Assembly (NCBI GenBank): GCA_964643045.1
Contig: CAZXSC010000123.1
Location: 1-8,432 of the forward strand
Length of the DNA: 8,432 bases
Direction: 5' to 3'
Source: TMED23 sp964643045
Lineage (GTDB): Bacteria; Pseudomonadota; Alphaproteobacteria; Rhodospirillales; UBA2165
Below the pieces are notes generated by a model that was not told where the DNA came from, searched no databases, and saw nothing but the letters and a program-made list of their open reading frames with translations. How positions within the stretch are numbered: the stretch's first letter is position 1; every line of letters begins with the position of its first letter. The position numbers and the translations under genes are program-made. Shown here in pieces: positions 1 to 5,948 of this stretch.

Positions 1-840
1 AATTCAAGAGGTATGTACAAGAATTTTATCGCAGCAATAAACAACATCCTAGGTACCAAGATTACTTACGTGGGCGATTACCCATCACACAAAGATGCGT
101 TTACGGCTATGTTGCAAGGAAAAACAGAGGGCGTTGCTGGAGCGGGCGTGACCGTAAATGCTGAACATCGTCGATATTTTCCTTCACTTCTTAAAGACGG
201 AAAAGCATTCCCTATCTTGAGATACACGAGCAACACAAAAAACGCTGAATATCCGAATGTGATCTTAGCGGGTAAAAAGGCCGCCACTGAAACACAGAAA
301 CAAGCTCTAGAAATTATATTTTCTAATCAAGTCCTGGATCGACCAATAATGGGTCCACCAGGTATACCTAAGAAAATTTTGATAGCATTACAAAAGGCTT
401 TTATGCAGGCAATGAACGATCCAGAATTAATAGCGGACGCGAAAACGCGAAAAATTAACATAATCCATCCCATGAGCGGGAAAGGCATGATAACTTTTGT
501 CAAAAGGATCTACGCTCTTCCGGAACCTGCAAAAGAATTAGCTAAAAAGGTGCTCGCGGATAACTCCTTCATAGAGGATGTAAATTATTCTTCTTTCACT
601 GCTGAGCTTTTGAAAGTAAAAACCAAGAGCAAAAGCATAAATGCGACACTCGTTTTTAAATCAGCTAATAAGCCAATTATAGTTAAGCTCGATGGCCGAA
701 CTACAGAAGTCAATACGTTCGGCGATCAGATTAAGATACCGCCTTTCAAGGTTCGCTCATTGAATCCAGGAATGCTATGCAAGGTCTCCTGGACTGGACC
801 CGGTTCCACGGCTGGTAAATTAGTTTGTGACAAGAAGTGA
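1..840 (+). CDS. TTT-family (Bug/TctC-like) solute receptor, 3' part
   Basis: Periplasmic substrate-binding subunit of a tripartite tricarboxylate transporter, which binds small carboxylates and delivers them to the membrane permease pair. The reading frame is open to the left edge (residues NSRG precede the ATG at 13), so that ATG is internal and the N-terminal part with the signal peptide lies outside the window. Family features seen, counting from the ATG at 13: the GTKITYVGDYPSHKDAF segment (about 14-30), the LQGKTEGVAGAG segment, DGKAFPILRY, and the late RPIMGPPGIPKKILIALQKAF block (about 110-130), typical of this TctC subfamily. After about residue 180 comes an extra stretch of roughly 90 residues rich in Lys/Ser/Thr with two cysteines (256 and 272), not part of the usual fold; it may be a small disulfide-bonded beta domain. 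No transporter membrane subunits are visible. Family assignment is from recognition of the motifs, ligand unknown. Confidence 0.85.
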   Translation, partial: NSRGMYKNFIAAINNILGTKITYVGDYPSHKDAFTAMLQGKTEGVAGAGVTVNAEHRRYFPSLLKDGKAFPILRYTSNTKNAEYPNVILAGKKAATETQKQALEIIFSNQVLDRPIMGPPGIPKKILIALQKAFMQAMNDPELIADAKTRKINIIHPMSGKGMITFVKRIYALPEPAKELAKKVLADNSFIEDVNYSSFTAELLKVKTKSKSINATLVFKSANKPIIVKLDGRTTEVNTFGDQIKIPPFKVRSLNPGMLCKVSWTGPGSTAGKLVCDKK

Positions 841-860
841 CGATGTTGTTCTACCGTTCT

Positions 861-990
861 TGTTTATGTATGGGAAGTCCCCCACGTAAGTGATCTTGTT
901 GCCAAGGATGCTGTTTATAGCTACGGATCCTCTAAAATTAGTATTATTGGTTCTGATTCCTACGCTTGTTTCACGGCTAACTTGAACGAT
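861..990 (-). pseudogene. Inverted remnant of a TTT receptor gene
   Basis: Read on the minus strand, this spacer encodes AINSILGNKITYVGDFP, which matches AINNILGTKITYVGDYP of the receptor gene at 1-840. At DNA level the reverse complement of 871-920 aligns without gaps to 35-84 with 41 of 50 identical bases. Further upstream on the minus strand the frame stays open and receptor-like (VSRETSVGIRTNN), but similarity to the neighbour stops, so the fragment probably comes from a diverged paralogue rather than a fresh copy. There is no usable start, no rest of the domain, and the frame runs into the receptor's 3' end, so it cannot make a functional protein. The outer limits are approximate; only 871-920 is directly supported. 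It is best seen as a scar of duplication, inversion or deletion of a receptor gene array. Confidence 0.65.
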
Positions 991-1033
991 GTTTAACTGA
1001 ATTAAATATACAAAGTACTCAAGGGATAGAATA

Positions 1034-2179
1034 ATGGCGATCGACAAAAAAACATTCCACGCTCTCTTAGAAACAATTAAGCGCTATGTAGCAGAACGTC
1101 TAGTCCCGATGGAAGCAATTGTAGCCGAAAACGATGAGGTGCCAGCAGATATTATAGCTGAAATGAAAGATCTCGGTTTGTTTGGATTATCGATACCGGA
1201 AAAATATGGTGGCCTCGGATTAAACATGAGCGAAGAAATTGACGTTGCAATCTGTTTGGGTGCCACTACACCCGCCTTTAGATCCGTTTTTGGCACCAAC
1301 GTAGGGATAGGCAGCCAGGGCATAATTATTGATGGTACCGAAGAACAAAAACAACACTACCTGCCAAAACTTGCTACGGGAGAAATAATTTCATCTTTCG
1401 CGCTGACGGAACCAGAAGCAGGATCTGACGCCGGCTCTCTTAGAACCCGTGCAGTGAAAAAGGGCAACAATTACATTCTCAATGGCACAAAGCGTTATAT
1501 AACAAATGCCCCCTCAGCAGATATTTTCACATTAATGGCCCGAACGGACCCTAAAACATCTGGAGCCGAAGGTGTAACGGCTTTTATTGTCGAACGAGAA
1601 ACACCGGGACTAACAATTGGAAACCCCGATAAAAAGATGGGGCAACAGGGTGCCAAAACTGCAGACGTTATTCTTGAAGACTGTTCCGTCCCTGAAAAGA
1701 ATATCATTGGTGGCATCAAAGGGGTTGGTTTTAAAACAGCTATGAAAGTGCTCGACAGAGGACGCCTTCACATATCTGGGGTCAGCGTTGGAATAGCTGA
1801 AAGATTGATCAAAGAATGCGTTACATACTCTAAACAACGTAAACAATTTGGTAAAAATATTTCAAATTTCCAACTCATCCAAGCGATGTTGGCCGATTCT
1901 AAGGCAGAAGCTTACGCGGCAAGGTGTATGGTCTTTGATACCGCAAAGAAAAAAGATGAAGGAGAAAATATTACCCTAGAAGCGGCTTGCGCAAAAATGT
2001 TTTCAACTGAAATGGTTGGCAAAGTTGCAGATAGGGCAGTGCAAATATTTGGTGGAGCCGGTTATATTACAGAATACCCGATTGAACGTCTCTATCGTGA
2101 TGTACGCCTTTTTCGGATTTATGAAGGCACAACCCAAATACAACAATTAATCATAGCTCGTGAATTATTGAAAAATTGA
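1034..2179 (+). CDS. Acyl-CoA dehydrogenase
   Basis: FAD enzyme that introduces the alpha-beta double bond into an acyl-CoA and passes electrons to electron-transfer flavoprotein; cytoplasmic, in beta-oxidation or branched-chain/organic-acid catabolism. The 381 residues match the usual family length. The order is an N-terminal helical domain (about 5-115), a middle beta domain with the first family signature ALTEPEAGSDAGS (123-135), and a C-terminal helical domain with DRGRLHISG (241-249) and the second signature around QIFGGAGYITEYP (337-349). The catalytic base is Glu364 in IYEGTTQIQ, the position used by medium- and short-chain enzymes. The ATG is supported by AAGGGA at 1021-1026, 7 nt upstream. 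A weak promoter guess is TTGAAC at 982-987 with TATACA at 1007-1012 (19-nt spacing). Chain length or branching of the substrate cannot be told. It is followed by minus-strand genes, so it is the last plus-strand gene. Confidence 0.95.
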   Translation: MAIDKKTFHALLETIKRYVAERLVPMEAIVAENDEVPADIIAEMKDLGLFGLSIPEKYGGLGLNMSEEIDVAICLGATTPAFRSVFGTNVGIGSQGIIIDGTEEQKQHYLPKLATGEIISSFALTEPEAGSDAGSLRTRAVKKGNNYILNGTKRYITNAPSADIFTLMARTDPKTSGAEGVTAFIVERETPGLTIGNPDKKMGQQGAKTADVILEDCSVPEKNIIGGIKGVGFKTAMKVLDRGRLHISGVSVGIAERLIKECVTYSKQRKQFGKNISNFQLIQAMLADSKAEAYAARCMVFDTAKKKDEGENITLEAACAKMFSTEMVGKVADRAVQIFGGAGYITEYPIERLYRDVRLFRIYEGTTQIQQLIIARELLKN

Positions 2180-2337
2180 TCCCAACAAAACTAGGTAAAA
2201 ATTCGAAGAAACATAAAAGGATATTTAAGGAAGTATTATATGGTATTGTTCTATATTGACTCAAAACGTCCCAGACGTGCCCATTCTGGATTATAAAATC
2301 TCCCGGAGATCGTTCTAATAACAGCGTTAAATAAACT
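2180..2337. other. Intergenic region after the acyl-CoA dehydrogenase
   Basis: AT-rich spacer between the plus-strand dehydrogenase and the minus-strand genes. I see no GC-rich hairpin followed by a T run that would be a clear intrinsic terminator for either direction. The only structured item is a short plus-strand ORF with a good ribosome binding site, listed separately. Confidence 0.5.
2240..2296 (+). CDS. Possible 18-residue peptide ORF
   Basis: A Shine-Dalgarno-like AAGGAAG (2227-2233) lies 6 nt before an ATG that opens MVLFYIDSKRPRRAHSGL followed by TAA. The spacing is as good as that of the dehydrogenase. The peptide has a short hydrophobic start and a basic middle. It has no recognisable family, and no attenuator-type hairpin or downstream plus-strand gene is visible, so a leader-peptide role is not supported. 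It may be the 5' remnant of a lost gene or chance. Low confidence that it is translated. Confidence 0.2.
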   Translation: MVLFYIDSKRPRRAHSGL

Positions 2338-2517
2338 TCAAACTACTAAATTTAAGTTGTAACTATCGTCATAATCAACAAACCTGTGGCTCTGCTCGTG
2401 ACCTGACTTTTCTTTTTCAGCATATTTTTCGTTACTATTAGAATTTGCCGCTCGTAATACTATACCGGGTCTAGAATATTGAGTTCGTGCGCTCGATAGC
2501 GGTAATGGCTCAACCAT
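2338..2517 (-). CDS. Small hypothetical protein, 59 residues
   Basis: An ORF of unknown family. The frame can start at a GTG (2526) or at an ATG (2517); the ATG is preferred because GAGGTG lies about 6 nt before it on the minus strand and overlaps the GTG. The product is hydrophilic, with no membrane segment, no cysteines and a charged Lys/Glu/His-rich centre (NEKYAEKEKSGHEQSHRF) ending in an acidic and then Asn/Leu/Val-rich tail. Upstream, between 2538 and 2581, are three copies of TAGATAT, which could be regulatory sites for it. I do not recognise a homologue. It may be a real small gene or a chance ORF in an AT-rich spacer. Confidence 0.35.
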   Translation of the reverse strand: MVEPLPLSSARTQYSRPGIVLRAANSNSNEKYAEKEKSGHEQSHRFVDYDDSYNLNLVV

Positions 2518-2537
2518 TTCGTTCACCTCTCTGGATT

Positions 2538-2581
2538 ACTAGATATCTGGTCAATTTTAATATCTAACACTAGATATAGTG
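2538..2581. promoter_or_regulatory. Cluster of three TAGATAT motifs in two palindromes
   Basis: TAGATAT occurs at 2540-2546 and 2571-2577 on the plus strand and at 2560-2566 on the minus strand. The first lies in an 8-bp perfect palindrome AGATATCT (2541-2548). The last lies in a hairpin-like CACTA-GATA-TAGTG (2568-2581). The cluster sits just upstream of the small minus-strand ORF at 2338-2517 and downstream of the redox gene. A repressor or activator binding region is possible, but AT-rich motifs recur by chance; this is only a visible pattern. Confidence 0.25.
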
Positions 2582-2612
2582 CCATCAAATCGTTAACAAC
2601 GTGTAAATTAAG

Positions 2613-2674
2613 CCTAAATCAAGCCAAACTGGCCAAAATCAGCAGATCACACCCTGTAACAAAAGAGATTTAGG
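2613..2674 (-). repeat. 8-bp inverted repeat behind the redox gene
   Basis: CCTAAATC at 2613-2620 and GATTTAGG at 2667-2674 are exact reverse complements, separated by 46 bp. The right arm directly abuts the TAA stop of the peroxiredoxin-like gene (2675-2677). Inside is a smaller GCCA-AAC-TGGC hairpin (2623-2633). It could fold the 3' end of the mRNA, perhaps as a stabiliser or a weak terminator. There is no T run after it in the minus direction, so it is not a standard intrinsic terminator. Confidence 0.3.
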
Positions 2675-3145
2675 TTATTTTTTTGATTCTAGGAAGTTTA
2701 TCATCTTGATTACATCCTGGGCTTCCAAACGACTCAAAGGTCCTGAGCTGTAAGAGGACATGATAACCTTACCATCCCCATCGAGAATAAATTCAGATGG
2801 CTGAATTAAACCTCGGCGATCTTCCCACCAAGAACCCATTAAATCACGATGCGTTTCTCCAGCACCGAAGCCAACAGGAAAGGATACCTCCGCAGCCACT
2901 TCCTGAGCCTTATCCTCAGGATCAACGCTCGCAGCAAAGATTTTTATGTTACGATCTTTGAACTCACTGATTTCACTTTCAAAACCGACCAACTGTCGGC
3001 GACAATAAGGTCACCAGTGGCCGCGGTAGAAAAGTACTACGTTATAATTGCCATCCATATCATTAGGAAGTTCAATTTCACCTCCGCCGACCAAATTTAC
3101 CGACATATTGGGAAATTGCGACCCTGTATCTAACTTCTCGTTCAT
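2675..3145 (-). CDS. Peroxiredoxin-like UxxC selenoprotein (TGA read as Sec)
   Basis: Thioredoxin-fold redox protein of the AhpC/TSA (redoxin) superfamily, probably reducing peroxides or disulfides in the cytoplasm. From ATG 3145 the frame is open to TAA at 2675 except for one TGA at 3011-3013, giving 156 residues with residue 45 coded by TGA. Around it reads FYRGHW-U-PYCRRQL, where relatives have Cys at that spot (CPYC), so the TGA replaces the catalytic cysteine. Cys48 is the only cysteine left. Downstream are family-like blocks FAASVDPEDKAQ, FPVGFGAGETHRDLMGSWW and PSEFILDGDGKVI, all intact, which argues against decay. A hairpin right after the TGA fits a bacterial SECIS. A TAG six codons before the ATG blocks a longer start; the ribosome site is weak (GGGGA). 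TATAAT elements on the minus strand at 3188-3193 and 3206-3211 may serve as a -10. Conventional gene calling would keep only 2675-2992 and lose the active site. Confidence 0.85.
2985..2999 (-). promoter_or_regulatory. Candidate bacterial SECIS hairpin
   Basis: On the minus strand, CCGAC-AGUUG-GUCGG forms a perfect 5-bp stem with a 5-nt loop; a G-U wobble can add a sixth pair. The loop begins 16 nt after the in-frame UGA and has G as its second base followed by U, agreeing with what is known of bacterial SECIS elements (a short stem-loop inside the coding region just after the UGA with a G near the loop start, recognised by SelB). It lies in codons for the RRQLVGF segment. No energy calculation was done. 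Confidence 0.65.
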
Positions 3146-3390
3146 GAGACATCCCCATAACTAGTGCCAAACAAATCTATTGAATAAATTATAACCCACC
3201 GTAATATTATACAGATATTCTTTGTTTTCATTTAAACATTATCAACTTATATATTCATTAGGCAACCGCTTAAATCCAACAGATTGTAATAGGATTCTTA
3301 TCCTAATAATTATACTTTTTAAACGTTCGTGTTGATTTCCTAGGCGACAAAACTGGGCAAATAATACGTAAACCTTCCCAAAGAACAAGC
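3146..3390 (-). promoter_or_regulatory. AT-rich upstream region of the redox gene
   Basis: This 245-bp gap between the monooxygenase and the redox gene is the largest in the minus-strand block, so the redox gene probably has its own promoter. On the minus strand two exact TATAAT hexamers occur (3188-3193 and 3206-3211), about 43 and 61 nt upstream of the ATG, without a convincing -35 box. A short palindrome TAGGAT-TCTT-ATCCTA (3290-3305) could be an operator or a weak terminator hairpin for the upstream operon. No coding sequence is visible. Confidence 0.35.
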
Positions 3391-4639
3391 TCAATTCCCT
3401 ACTGTATCCAGACTATATTGAGCAATGTCCTTATAGCGATCTGATATTGCGGCTAATTCTGCAGGATCGATAACATCTTCGATACGATCAAACGGCTCGC
3501 CATGGGTTAATTTCTCGACAGTTTCGATTATAAAATCAGGTGGTTGATCGCGATTAATCAACACAATCTTACTTGTAATGTCCCGGCGTTCATCTTCATA
3601 GGCTAGCAGTGCAGCCCGGGGATCATCTATTTCGGAAATCTTTCGAGCTAACATCTCAGAATCGAGAATTGCTTGCGCTCCACCATTACCGCCGCGAGGA
3701 TACATCGGATGCGCTGCATCGCCCAGAAGCGTCACACGGCCAAATGTCCAACAATCAACAGGTTCGCGGTCAACCATAGGATATTCCAGAATGAACTCAG
3801 CGTCATTGATTAAATTAGGAATATCGAGCCATTCAAATCGCCAATTTTTTAAAAGGTTCAATAAAATCCTCAACCTTGCCCGGCGTTGCCCAATCATTTA
3901 GCTTGTGATCATCACGCGGCCGTTCAGTAACCCAATTTATCAGCTGTGTTTCATCATTAAACTGGCGTATCGGATAAATCGTCATCTTACCACAACCTAC
4001 AGTGCCAATACGGGTTACGCTGGCTCCAGTCAAGAATGGCTTCCGCCGTGTAACTCCACGCCACATATTAATGCCACCAAAATGCGGTTTACCTTCTGAA
4101 GGATAAAGCTGTTTTCGAAAAGAAGAGTGAAAACCATCGGCGGCTATTGCTATGGTACCAATTTTGGTGTCAGCAGCATCAAAATACACTTCCACATTAT
4201 TATCATTCTGCATAAATCCGGTAGACACATGATCAAAATATATAGCTTTAAGACCAAGACGTTCTAACACAGCATCAAACAAAACTTGATGAAGGTCTCC
4301 GCGGTGGATGGAAAAATGTGGATATTTGTATCCAGCGAACCGGCCACATGGTTCAGAAAATATGGCCTGGCCGTGTCGATTAAAATAAGCAAATTCCTTG
4401 GCCTCTACCCCGTAGTTATTCAATTCTGATTCAAGTCCGAGCGAACTCAACACCCTTATTGCATGAGGCAACATATTAATGCCCACACCGAGCGGCTTAA
4501 ATTCAGGCGTAGATTCAAAAACCCGACAGGCTATCCCGCGATCGTGAAGTGCGAGAGCTAATGTAAGACCACCAATGCCCCCACCAATAATTAAAATATC
4601 AAGATCTCTATTGCTTTTTTTAATATTATTGAACTCCAA
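3391..4639 (-). pseudogene. FAD-dependent monooxygenase, broken by a +1 frameshift
   Basis: Class A flavoprotein hydroxylase of the salicylate hydroxylase/PhzS type, which uses FAD and NAD(P)H to hydroxylate an aromatic or related ring. The 5' part (4639 to 3833) has the dinucleotide fold GGGIGG (19-24) ending at Glu42, HRGDLH (about 112-117) and the DG motif AADGFHSSFRK. The 3' part (up to 3391) has the second FAD motif GRVTLLGDAAHP and the RGGNGGAQAILD loop. The parts join at a run of six A on the minus strand (3845-3850): removing one A reads PFKNWRFEWLDIP, as expected, and gives about 415 residues, the normal length. As given, frame one stops at 3833-3835 soon after the run. Everything else is intact, so a homopolymer sequencing error or very recent mutation is likely. 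No ATG exists near the N-terminus; a TTG at 4639 is the likely start, or an ATT at 4624 placed 9 nt after GGAG. Confidence 0.85.
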
Positions 4640-4747
4640 ATCAATTTACTATTCGTTTTCCGCGATAGCGTTTAATAGTCCGAAACACTGTTTGACCTGT
4701 TAAAGCAGCCCAACAAATTGATGCGGAATAATTCCAATAACGCATAT

Positions 4748-5173
4748 TCAACATAGTAGAATAAGCTGCGGGGTAAAATTTTTATCAATCCAAACAATTC
4801 CATTTTGCCCAAATTTAGACCCAATAGCATTTGCCTGTCCAAGGCTGATGTTAAAAGCAAGAACTCCAAGCTCATCCGGCCATATTCCCAAGCTATCAAT
4901 AGCCATTCCACCACAAAATGAGATAGTTTGCTCCGTCAAAAAAGATTCAAGCTTCTTTTGCGCATTTTTATTCACAGCTTCAGACCTCATAATGCTGCCT
5001 GGGTTAAATGCGGTGAGGAAAGCTGAATTTGTTGAGTCATAATTTAAACTAAAATCGTTTAACTCTTGGCTTCGTTGTCCTATATGAAGATCAAATGGTT
5101 TCGTGCCAAGAACTCTATAAACCGTCGTTTGATAAGCATTAATTGTCTCGCGTGGTATACTTGTCTGTTCCAT
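4748..5173 (-). CDS. DUF3293 family protein
   Basis: Small soluble protein of 141 residues that I recognise as DUF3293, a family without a known function. Visible family-like features: an N-terminal YQTTVYRV strand, FDLHIGQRS, the SAFLTAFNPGS block (about 50-60), WPDELGVLAFNI (about 98-109) and the closing FGQNGIVWID (about 121-130). The ATG at 5173 is chosen over a TTG four codons upstream (5185); neither has a strong ribosome site. It sits 28 bp after the racemase-like gene and 108 bp before the monooxygenase, same strand, so it is probably co-transcribed, but nothing links it biochemically to the carboxylate enzymes. The 4640-4747 gap behind it holds no gene I can support. Confidence 0.75.
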   Translation of the reverse strand: MEQTSIPRETINAYQTTVYRVLGTKPFDLHIGQRSQELNDFSLNYDSTNSAFLTAFNPGSIMRSEAVNKNAQKKLESFLTEQTISFCGGMAIDSLGIWPDELGVLAFNISLGQANAIGSKFGQNGIVWIDKNFTPQLILLC

Positions 5174-5201
5174 AAAATTTCTCAATAGCTTAGCAGATTA
5201 A

Positions 5202-5948
5202 TTATTTCAGCAATTCACCAAAAGCATCAAAACGATCTTCAATACCTGCCTGCCTCAAAGAGGCCCAAAACGTTGCCTGATTACTGGAAACTACGGGTTT
5301 GCCGAGTTCCCCCTCCAATTCCGGTATTAAAGAAAGCGATGGAAAATCAGTACATGATATGAGTATTGCTTCAGCATCGGGGTGATCAACCGACATAACA
5401 TGTGCCTTTATTTCAGCGATGGGCGTTTGGGCTATCTGTATATATTCATGCGTACCAGCTGACCCAATACCGAGACCAACAATCTTCAGTATTTCAAACC
5501 CGTTACTTGTCAGAAATTCAACTTCATGACTATTGAGCGCTTCATGATATGGCGTTGCTACAGAAATTCTATTTACATCTAAAGCTTTGAGGGCCGAAAT
5601 AATCGATGCCGCAGTCGTGACACAAGGGCTACCGGCAATTCCACTCATGAAATCACTCAACTGATTGAGTGGTTGAACCATTGACCCTGCCGTACAACCG
5701 TAGGCGATTACGCTTAAACCTGCTTGGGCTAAATCCGCAGTTGATTTTTCAATATCAATGTAAAGAGCCTTTCTTCCTCCCTCGCTTGAGGTGTCATCAT
5801 GGAGTGGCATACGGGTGACATGAAACGTAACACCCTCAGGAATCATCTTATGCCACTCGGCTTCATTGACAGTGTTTGTGGGCGGCACAATGAGCCCCAA
5901 CTTAGCACGTGTACCGTAGGCTGTTTGGGATGTAAATAAATTCGGCAT
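5202..5948 (-). CDS. Asp/Glu racemase family protein, maleate isomerase/arylmalonate decarboxylase-like
   Basis: Cytoplasmic enzyme of the two-cysteine Asp/Glu racemase superfamily, the branch with maleate cis-trans isomerases and arylmalonate decarboxylases, which act on dicarboxylates without cofactor. Its 248 residues fit. Visible are LGLIVPPTNTVNEAEW (17-32), which resembles the substrate-carboxylate binding start of this branch, the first catalytic cysteine in AYGCTAGSM (Cys85), and the second in LISCTDFPSL (Cys199); the second half contains GKPVVSSNQATFWASLRQAG. Both cysteines are present, which favours isomerase or racemase over decarboxylase chemistry (the decarboxylase keeps only one). 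The ATG directly follows the stop of the lyase gene (TAAATG, no gap), suggesting translational coupling, and no ribosome site is evident. The exact substrate is unknown. Confidence 0.85.
   Translation of the reverse strand: MPNLFTSQTAYGTRAKLGLIVPPTNTVNEAEWHKMIPEGVTFHVTRMPLHDDTSSEGGRKALYIDIEKSTADLAQAGLSVIAYGCTAGSMVQPLNQLSDFMSGIAGSPCVTTAASIISALKALDVNRISVATPYHEALNSHEVEFLTSNGFEILKIVGLGIGSAGTHEYIQIAQTPIAEIKAHVMSVDHPDAEAILISCTDFPSLSLIPELEGELGKPVVSSNQATFWASLRQAGIEDRFDAFGELLK

Noticed and set aside
820..1047. 75-codon minus-strand ORF as a functional gene
   Set aside because: It holds only a short receptor fragment, starts inside the dehydrogenase start region and ends in the receptor's 3' end. Kept as a remnant instead.
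2849..3133. 94-codon plus-strand ORF across the redox gene
   Set aside because: It is antisense to the peroxiredoxin-like gene, whose protein has clear family motifs; the plus-strand peptide has none.
2993..3145. Redox gene as a plain pseudogene with a nonsense mutation
   Set aside because: Only one stop, it is TGA, it sits exactly on the redox cysteine codon, it is followed by a hairpin, and the rest of the frame is intact. Sec is the better reading, though decay is not formally excluded.
3290..3305. TAGGAT-TCTT-ATCCTA palindrome as an intrinsic terminator
   Set aside because: The stem is only 6 bp, low in GC, and no T run follows on the minus strand; mentioned only as a possible site.
3845..3854. 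Programmed -1 ribosomal frameshift at the TTTTAAAAAA stretch
   Set aside because: The second half is in the +1 frame, so a -1 slip would not join the halves.
4672..4914. 80-codon minus-strand ORF near the DUF3293 gene
   Set aside because: It overlaps DUF3293 in another frame and has no recognisable motif, while DUF3293 matches across its full length.
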